Source of the DNA: a virus
Direction: 5' to 3' (one strand)
Virus record (IMG/VR): IMGVR_UViG_3300030117_007551
Location: 1-33,167 of that record
Length of the DNA stretch: 33,167 nt
A model generated the notes under the pieces. That model did not search any database and was not told where the DNA came from. It was given only the letters and a program-made list of their open reading frames with translations. Below are positions 28,601-33,167 of the stretch, piece by piece (position 1 is the first letter of the stretch; each line of letters opens with the position of its first letter). The position numbers and the translations under genes are program-made.

Positions 28601-29227
28601 TTATTTTTTCTTCTCTTTACAATTAATAAAAGAAGTAATTGCATATCTACCCCATCCATCATAGTAATCAGAATCTTCAATACTAACCTCTGATACACCA
28701 TGTTCTACCCAACCTGGCATAATTATGACAGAGTTGTTGTTACATTCATACTCATAATTATATTTTGGGAAGATTAGATTTCCACCTTTAAATTTTTTAG
28801 GTTCTCTGAAAAAATAAGAAAATGCGAGAAAATGCATAGTATAATCAGTATGCGGTTCATAATATTCACCATCATGATAATATCTTACTTTGGTAATATC
28901 GTCATTACACCATTTAAATATACTAAAACTACCACCAATATTTGATATTGTATTGAGAATTTCTTTATCAAATAATTTTCTGTTGACTTTTAAAATATTT
29001 GAAACTTCTCTCTGACCAGAGTATAAACCATCTAGTTGTAGTGCAAGGGCATTTGTTGACCCAACTATACCACCGTAATCTTTTGCAGGAACTAATTTAT
29101 TAGGATATGTGTAGAAATCTAATTCTTGCCATATTAATTTTAATTCTTCCTCGTTATAAAAATTATCAATAATAACGTGTGGGAATGGGTCAGTGTTTAA
29201 AATAGCTTGTATATCTTCTTTTTCCAT
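28601..29227 (-). CDS. 2OG-Fe(II) oxygenase (leftward)
   Basis: 208 residues from ATG 29227 (MEKEDIQAIL). A GTG at 29242 would add five residues, but it lies upstream of the transcription start expected from the promoter at 29245-29272, so the ATG is preferred. The core shows YYEPHTDYTM with His126-x-Asp128, FSYFFREP, FKGGNLIFP, IIMPGWVEHGVSEV with distal His176, and GRYAITSFI with Arg194. All facial-triad and 2-oxoglutarate residues are present. The N-terminus has FPHVIIDNFYNEEEL, the usual entry to this oxygenase type. It is the only leftward gene in the window. Its stop codon directly abuts the stop of the adhesin gene (28598-28600), leaving no room for a terminator between them. Confidence 0.84.
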   Translation of the reverse strand: MEKEDIQAILNTDPFPHVIIDNFYNEEELKLIWQELDFYTYPNKLVPAKDYGGIVGSTNALALQLDGLYSGQREVSNILKVNRKLFDKEILNTISNIGGSFSIFKWCNDDITKVRYYHDGEYYEPHTDYTMHFLAFSYFFREPKKFKGGNLIFPKYNYEYECNNNSVIIMPGWVEHGVSEVSIEDSDYYDGWGRYAITSFINCKEKKK

Positions 29228-29244
29228 ACAACAGGTTTTCACTT

Positions 29245-29272
29245 ATTATAACATATATATTATACTTGTCAA
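29245..29272 (-). promoter_or_regulatory. Leftward sigma70-type extended -10 promoter
   Basis: Read on the minus strand: -35 TTGACA (29272-29267, full consensus), 16-nt spacer, TGT directly before -10 TATAAT (29250-29245). This is close to ideal for host sigma70 polymerase and typical of phage early promoters. The predicted start near 29238 gives a leader of about 11 nt to the ATG at 29227. The -35 overlaps that of the divergent rightward promoter. Confidence 0.75.
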
Positions 29273-29294
29273 ACAAGAATTTTTTTGATATAAT
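29266..29294 (+). promoter_or_regulatory. Rightward sigma70-type extended -10 promoter, probably leaderless
   Basis: -35 TTGTCA (29266-29271), 17-nt spacer, TGA directly before -10 TATAAT (29289-29294). The expected transcription start (29300-29302) coincides with the ATG at 29301, so the first mRNA would be leaderless. It drives the oxygenase-halogenase-oxygenase-oxygenase run up to 32075. Confidence 0.75.
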
Positions 29295-29300
29295 ATTCGT

Positions 29301-29819
29301 ATGAAATTTGTTTTAACTAAAGATAATTATTTTGACAATGCAGAAGAATTGAGAAATTTAGCATTATCTACTAGATTTTATACTCCTGAAGAAATGACAT
29401 ACGAGGTCGGGTGGAGAGGATATCGAACTGATGAGTTGAGAGAGTTGAACAACGACATGTTAGAAATTTGTTGTCAAAAAATTAGAGATGAATTGATGAA
29501 ATTTTATGAATTTAAAATTGATAAAGAAGAGGGTAATTTTTATTTTCATATTGCATCGACTGCTACAAAAAATACTCTAGAAGACTTTGATTTAAATAAA
29601 TTTCATACTGATAATTCTAGATATGCAGGTATTGTTTATCTTAATCACAATCCACCACCAAAAACTGGAACTACAATTGTAATTAATGACCAATCTAATG
29701 ATATAGAAAATAAATTTAATAGATTTGTGACATATCCTTCCTTTTATACTCATGCTCCAACAGATTTATTTGGTGATGATATGGAAACAGGGAGATTAAC
29801 TCTTTCGTTTTTCATATGA
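29301..29819 (+). CDS. Putative 2OG-Fe(II) oxygenase, small DSBH protein
   Basis: 172 residues. The N-terminal half is helical (NAEELRNLALS, residues 13-23). The C-terminal half has the beta-helix pattern: LNKFHTDNSRYAGIVYLN with His102-x-Asp104, KTGTTIVIND, YPSFYTHAP with His151, and METGRLTLSFFI with Arg165. The four key residues are present with the normal order, though the spacing between the second and third ligands is short, as in many phage oxygenases. The start is fixed by a promoter whose expected start site falls on this ATG. It overlaps the halogenase gene by ATGA. The substrate is unknown, and immediate coupling with the halogenase suggests they act on the same material. Confidence 0.75.
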   Translation: MKFVLTKDNYFDNAEELRNLALSTRFYTPEEMTYEVGWRGYRTDELRELNNDMLEICCQKIRDELMKFYEFKIDKEEGNFYFHIASTATKNTLEDFDLNKFHTDNSRYAGIVYLNHNPPPKTGTTIVINDQSNDIENKFNRFVTYPSFYTHAPTDLFGDDMETGRLTLSFFI

Positions 29820-30904
29820 AATATAAAATTGCTATTATTGGTGCTGGAAATGCAGGATGTATTACTGCCCTGCATTTTTATAAACATCTTCGAGATAGTG
29901 GTGACATAGATAAAATTGAGATTACGATATATCATAGTCCAGAATACCACCCCATCGAGAAAGTAGGGCAGGGAACTACTTTGTTAGTTCCAGAATTGAT
30001 TGCTGATGCACTAGATATAAATTGGTACAATAATCCCATAGGTGCTACGTTTAAAAGTGGTATTTTATATGAGAATTGGGGAAAAAAACAAGATAAAATT
30101 TTTCATCCATTTTTATGGCACGATATGGGTATACATTTTGTTCCTAAAAAGTTATCAGAATTAGTTTTGAAGTTTGGTTTTTTTAATATTGTAGAAAAAA
30201 CCATAACAAATCCAGAGAAAGAGATTGACGCAAATGTTATATTTGATTGTAGAGGAAGACATAATCGTGATTTGGAAAATTATGAGGACTTAGTTAATCC
30301 TCTAAATTCTGTTTTATTATCTAAAAAATTTGAGAGAGATACTGGATTAATCTATACAAAATGTGTTGCAACTCCAAATGGATGGACATTTATCATCCCA
30401 AATCAAGATAGTGTGTCTTATGGATATTTGTTTAATAATACCATAACAAAAAAACAAGATGCGATAGATGATTTTACTACTAGATTTAATTTAGATTATG
30501 TTACAGATACACTTGAGTTTAGTAATTATGTTGCAAAGGATTTCAGAGTTGGAGAGAGAACTATACTTCAGGGTAATATGTATGGATTTATTGAACCGAT
30601 GGAAGCAACAGCAGTGGGTATGTACCATAGGTTATGTAAATGTGCTTGGGATGGAATATTTGATAAAGTTTCATTTGAAAAGTGCAACAAAAATATTAAA
30701 AGTGAAATGATAGAGACACAGAATATTGTTTTGTGGCATTATCAGTATGGGTCAAAGTTTGACACTCCCTTTTGGGAATATGCAAAATCTTTACCATTCA
30801 GTCCAGATCAAAGATTTAATGATGTTGTAAATGGAAATATAGATGAAGAATATGGACAATGGAAAAAATGGAATTTTGATAATTGGAAGATGGGGGTAGA
30901 GTGA
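29816..30904 (+). CDS. Flavin-dependent tryptophan-halogenase-like protein (compact)
   Basis: 362 residues. N-terminal FAD-binding motif AIIGAGNAG (Gly9-x-Gly11-x-x-Gly14). GATFKSGILYENW places Lys80 where the tryptophan halogenases PrnA/RebH have catalytic Lys79. GWTFIIP (Trp190-x-Phe192-x-Ile-Pro195) matches the halogenase signature WxWxIP except that the second Trp is Phe. GFIEPMEATAVGMYH (258-271) matches the conserved Glu-Pro-Leu-Glu-Ser/Ala-Thr segment near the chloride/flavin site. Known family members use FADH2, O2 and halide to make a hypohalous species that travels to the Lys. Family members are usually about 500-540 residues, so this one lacks much of the C-terminal substrate-binding region. 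No flavin reductase is visible nearby, so reduced flavin would have to come from the host. It could also be a monooxygenase-like relative. ATGA and TGATG overlaps tie it to both neighbours. Confidence 0.85.
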   Translation: MKYKIAIIGAGNAGCITALHFYKHLRDSGDIDKIEITIYHSPEYHPIEKVGQGTTLLVPELIADALDINWYNNPIGATFKSGILYENWGKKQDKIFHPFLWHDMGIHFVPKKLSELVLKFGFFNIVEKTITNPEKEIDANVIFDCRGRHNRDLENYEDLVNPLNSVLLSKKFERDTGLIYTKCVATPNGWTFIIPNQDSVSYGYLFNNTITKKQDAIDDFTTRFNLDYVTDTLEFSNYVAKDFRVGERTILQGNMYGFIEPMEATAVGMYHRLCKCAWDGIFDKVSFEKCNKNIKSEMIETQNIVLWHYQYGSKFDTPFWEYAKSLPFSPDQRFNDVVNGNIDEEYGQWKKWNFDNWKMGVE

Positions 30905-31524
30905 TGTTTGAGTTAAATGATAATTTAGAAATAAAAAAAGAATTATTTTATGAGTCAATAATCTATACGATTGACAATTTCTATAAGTATCCACAAGATA
31001 TTAAAAATTATTTGTTCGGTGAACCAGCACCATTACATAAGATTAATGAGACACCATCTAATAATAATGTTTATTTTGAAGATAGAAGATTGTTTAAAGA
31101 TGATGAGAGATTAAATTCTGTCGTTGATTTTTTAGGAAGTTTGGTATCTCAAAAACCTTGGACTTACGAGATAATTACAAATCAAACTAAATTTTACAAT
31201 CATGAATTTAATGATATAGATAACTGTTACTGGTGGCCACATCTTGATGAAGGATATAATGGAATTGTATATTTTAATGATGATGAGGAAAATGGTACAA
31301 ACATTTACTATGAAAGAAATGAACAAAAAATATTAACGGAGCATCACCAACCTTGGAGACCAAAGGGAGACTTTAGAGTACTGAAACATCTTCAACCAAA
31401 ATTTAATAGATTAGTATTCTTTGATGGTTATAAATTCTTACATGGTATGAATATTACAAATAGAAGATATTTTTCAGATGAATATCGAAACAATCAAGTT
31501 TTTTTCTATAAACAGGAGAATTAA
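30904..31524 (+). CDS. DSBH protein, probable 2OG-oxygenase-like
   Basis: 206 residues from ATG 30904, which overlaps the halogenase stop (TGATG); an ATG at 30883 would add seven residues inside the upstream gene and is less likely. The pattern is CYWWPHLDEGYNGIVYFND with His113-x-Asp115, ENGTNIYYERN, then RLVFFDGYKFLHGMNI with His180, followed by NRRYFSDEYRNNQVFFY with Arg188 or Arg196 as candidate 2-oxoglutarate ligand. The architecture resembles the DUF6445-type oxygenase-like proteins ('H.DE....lvYLn....GTn.y ... f.g...H'). An insert at about 137-160 (charged, with EHHQPWRPKGD) separates the strands. It is probably a non-haem iron enzyme, but the assignment is by pattern only. Confidence 0.7.
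   Translation: MFELNDNLEIKKELFYESIIYTIDNFYKYPQDIKNYLFGEPAPLHKINETPSNNNVYFEDRRLFKDDERLNSVVDFLGSLVSQKPWTYEIITNQTKFYNHEFNDIDNCYWWPHLDEGYNGIVYFNDDEENGTNIYYERNEQKILTEHHQPWRPKGDFRVLKHLQPKFNRLVFFDGYKFLHGMNITNRRYFSDEYRNNQVFFYKQEN
31514..31518 (+). promoter_or_regulatory. Shine-Dalgarno AGGAG
   Basis: AGGAG lies 8 nt before the ATG at 31527, inside the last codons of the upstream gene. It is the only clear ribosome site in the rightward oxygenase-halogenase run. Confidence 0.7.
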
Positions 31525-31526
31525 TT

Positions 31527-32075
31527 ATGTTTAGTATACCTTTTTATCAATACGAGATTAAAAATTGGCAAGAAAAGAAACAAAAATTGCTAGAAATATG
31601 TTCAACGATTGACTTCAAGAATCAAGATATAGGTAATAGGAAACTCAATAGTTATAATGCAGATAATCTTTATACTGATTATCGAAGTGGTAATCATAAT
31701 TTATATCGAGATGATGTGATAAGCACATTAAAAGATGAATTACATAATTTTAAGAAAGATGCAAAATTAGATTTTATGAGGGTAGGAGAGGTTTGGTTTC
31801 AACAATATTATAAGACACAATTTCATCAACCACATAATCATGGTAATTGTGGATATAGTTCAGTTACATATATTAAATTTAATAAAGATAAACATGTACC
31901 CACTATCTTTATAGCACCATTTACAGACCCAAGAGGTGATATAATAAACTTTGTACCAAAAGTGGATGAGGGTCATATTATCTTTTTTCCATCAATGATT
32001 ACTCATTATGTGCAACCTAATAAGTCAAATGATATAAGAATAATACTTTCATTCAATGTAAATTTGTGTAATTGA
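31527..32075 (+). CDS. Putative 2OG-Fe(II) oxygenase, Oxy_5-like, with HxH metal motif
   Basis: 182 residues. It starts MFSIPFYQYEI, the usual opening of this family, in which the N-terminus begins with a 'pvy.y.i' strand. The core is VGEVWFQQYYKTQFHQPHNH (His100, His103, His105), GYSSVTYIKFN, then EGHIIFFPSMITHYVQPN with His160, and NDIRIILSFN with Arg171 and Asn177. The family resembles PF13759 and the protein at 18503-19117. The place of the usual HxD is taken by a His-rich HxxHxH cluster. It is the last gene of the rightward enzyme run and is followed by a terminator at 32182-32206. Confidence 0.75.
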   Translation: MFSIPFYQYEIKNWQEKKQKLLEICSTIDFKNQDIGNRKLNSYNADNLYTDYRSGNHNLYRDDVISTLKDELHNFKKDAKLDFMRVGEVWFQQYYKTQFHQPHNHGNCGYSSVTYIKFNKDKHVPTIFIAPFTDPRGDIINFVPKVDEGHIIFFPSMITHYVQPNKSNDIRIILSFNVNLCN

Positions 32076-32181
32076 ATCAGTTGTGAAGAGAAGTCAAAGT
32101 AACATAATTTATACATACTCTGTATGGTTTGTTCGGGAGATACTATAAATTTTTAGAAGAGATCAGTTGGGAAACTGTCAC
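32076..32181 (+). other. Non-coding gap with two short hairpins
   Basis: No credible gene is seen between the oxygenase and the helicase. CATAC-TCT-GTATG can pair at 32114-32126, and CAGTT-GGGA-AACTG at 32164-32177 forms a 5-bp stem with a GNRA-type tetraloop. TATAAATT at about 32144-32151 is one base off the late-promoter consensus. Together with the terminator downstream this could be a structured 3' end of the enzyme-run mRNA or a small RNA, but each hairpin alone is weak. Confidence 0.35.
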
Positions 32182-32206
32182 ACTCTCTTTACCAGAGGGT
32201 TTTTTT
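32182..32206 (+). terminator. Rho-independent terminator
   Basis: ACTCTCT (32182-32188) pairs with AGAGGGT (32194-32200), with one T-G wobble and a 5-nt loop TTACC, followed by a run of seven T (32200-32206). It is well placed to end the rightward enzyme transcription unit about 105 nt after its last stop. Confidence 0.75.
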
Positions 32207-32216
32207 GTGCTATGAT
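32188..32216 (+). promoter_or_regulatory. Possible sigma70 extended -10 promoter for the helicase
   Basis: -10 TATGAT (32211-32216) is preceded directly by TGC, an extended -10. TTTACC at 32188-32193 is a poor -35 with a 17-nt spacer. The -35 lies inside the terminator hairpin. The predicted start near 32223 gives a leader of about 17 nt with only a weak GAG ribosome site. Confidence 0.5.
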
Positions 32217-32239
32217 ATGTACATATCAATGAGTTTCAC

Positions 32240-33167
32240 ATGCAATTAAGACCCCATCAAGAGCAAGCAGTTAAAGCAATGCTTCGTAACACTAAAGGTC
32301 AGATAATTGTTCCCACAGGTGGTGGTAAAACAATGTGTATGATTGATGATGCTATGAATGAATTTAGTAGATCATACGTCAATAAGACTATTGTGGTTGT
32401 TGCACCTCGCATTTTACTTGCCAACCAATTATCATCAGAGTTTCTTGAGTTTATCACGAATGTTGATGTAGCACATGTTCATAGTGGAGAGACACATCAT
32501 TTCAGTACAACTAAAACCGATGAACTTGAAAAATGGTATCATAACAGCACCAAGAACATATTAATATTCACAACATATCACTCACTACACAAGATACAAG
32601 AGTCACTTGACATTGAGGTTGACACTATCTATTTTGATGAGTCACACAATGCAGTTCAAAAGAACTTTATTGAACCAGTAGAGTATTTCTCAATATATGC
32701 TGAGAGATCATACTTCTTTACAGCAACACCAAAGCACAGTCTCACACCTTTCAAAGTTGGTATGAATGATACTGACATCTTTGGTAATGTTATATGTCAA
32801 GTACCTGCACCTAAGTTGGTCAAGCAGGGATATATACTACCACCAAAGGTTGAAGTTTACAAGACCAGAATACTTGAGAAAGATGAGTTGGTTGCAGACA
32901 GAGACAATGAGCAGATGATTGATGCTATTGATAACCTAGACAAAGAGAAAGTGTTGATATGTGCCAAGTCAACAAAACAAATTGTTGCACTTGTATCACA
33001 GACTGACTTTGTAAAACAGTTGGCAGTTCGTGGTTACTCTTACATGTTCATCACATCTAAAACTGGTGCAGTTATTGATGGTGAAAAGGTGGACAGAGAG
33101 ACATTCTTTGATACACTTAATGAGTGGGGTAGAAATGACAGAAAGTTTGTTGTTCTTCACCACAGCA
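32240..33167 (+). CDS. SF2 (DEAD/DEAH-like) helicase, N-terminal part, truncated by window edge
   Basis: 309 codons are open to the right edge. Start MQLRPHQEQAVKAML gives the Q-motif-like entry at once. Motif I is PTGGGKT (residues 25-31, Lys30), motif Ia APRILLANQL (55-64), motif II DESH (133-136) and motif III TATP (161-164). The second RecA-like domain then begins, with KEKVLICAKSTKQI. This is the type III restriction/ResIII-like branch of superfamily 2, which uses ATP to unwind or translocate on nucleic acid. T4 UvsW has a long N-terminal domain before motif I, so this is a UvsW-like or other phage SF2 helicase rather than an UvsW orthologue by architecture. It is likely a replication, recombination or repair gene, transcribed from its own promoter behind the terminator at 32182-32206. 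Confidence 0.88.
   Translation, partial: MQLRPHQEQAVKAMLRNTKGQIIVPTGGGKTMCMIDDAMNEFSRSYVNKTIVVVAPRILLANQLSSEFLEFITNVDVAHVHSGETHHFSTTKTDELEKWYHNSTKNILIFTTYHSLHKIQESLDIEVDTIYFDESHNAVQKNFIEPVEYFSIYAERSYFFTATPKHSLTPFKVGMNDTDIFGNVICQVPAPKLVKQGYILPPKVEVYKTRILEKDELVADRDNEQMIDAIDNLDKEKVLICAKSTKQIVALVSQTDFVKQLAVRGYSYMFITSKTGAVIDGEKVDRETFFDTLNEWGRNDRKFVVLHHS

Noticed and set aside
32240-33167. Assignment of the helicase as the T4 UvsW orthologue
   Set aside because: T4 UvsW has a long N-terminal domain before motif I, whereas this protein reaches motif I at residue 25. Only SF2 membership is supported.
1-33167. tRNA genes, integrase, transposase, attachment sites or replication origin
   Set aside because: No cloverleaf-like sequence, recombinase motif or terminal inverted repeat was seen; gaps between genes are too short except 32076-32239, which shows only hairpins and a terminator.

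Overview
This looks like a stretch of a marine T4-like myovirus genome: a cyanophage-type or pelagiphage-type relative, host not resolvable from the sequence. The reasons are AT-rich DNA, tightly packed genes with 1-4 nt stop/start overlaps, very long fibre proteins made of 'VGIGTxxP' modules ending in S74 chaperone domains, a tail-collar protein, a set of small 2-oxoglutarate/Fe(II) (2OG) oxygenases, a flavin-dependent halogenase homologue and an SF2 helicase. All family assignments come from reading motifs; no database search was possible.

Layout. (1) 3-17343: the C-terminal part of one giant fibre (gene starts off the left edge), a complete 3814-residue fibre, and a short collar-domain protein. 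(2) 17343-19797: a compact accessory block of one unrecognised protein with weak kinase-like motifs and three different 2OG-oxygenase-like proteins. (3) 19832-28600: a second structural block with an 1883-residue fibre/virion protein ending in S74, a 669-residue VGIGT protein without S74, and a glycine-rich adhesin-like protein. (4) 28601-32075: a second accessory block with one leftward 2OG oxygenase, then a rightward set of oxygenase, compact halogenase, and two more oxygenase-like proteins. (5) 32076-32239: a regulatory gap with hairpins, a terminator and a promoter. (6) 32240-end: the start of an SF2 helicase, cut by the window.

Regulation visible in the sequence. T4-late-type NATAAATA boxes overlap the last codons of the upstream gene in front of three large structural genes (5341, 19832, 25494). 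In contrast, the oxygenase/halogenase block at 28601-32075 is driven by two divergent sigma70-type extended -10 promoters whose -35 hexamers overlap. This implies late expression of the fibres and early, host-polymerase expression of the enzymes in that block. The three enzymes at 17815-19797 have no such promoter and probably ride on late transcripts.

Working picture: structural genes build the host-contact apparatus (long fibres, short collar fibre, adhesin), and seven double-stranded beta-helix (DSBH) enzymes plus a halogenase are interleaved with them. The most notable points are the two enzyme islands inside the fibre locus, an ILEI/FAM3-like domain and an unusual 'MYG' repeat in the giant fibre, nucleotide-level conservation of the fibre repeat seams, and the shared-centre divergent promoter.
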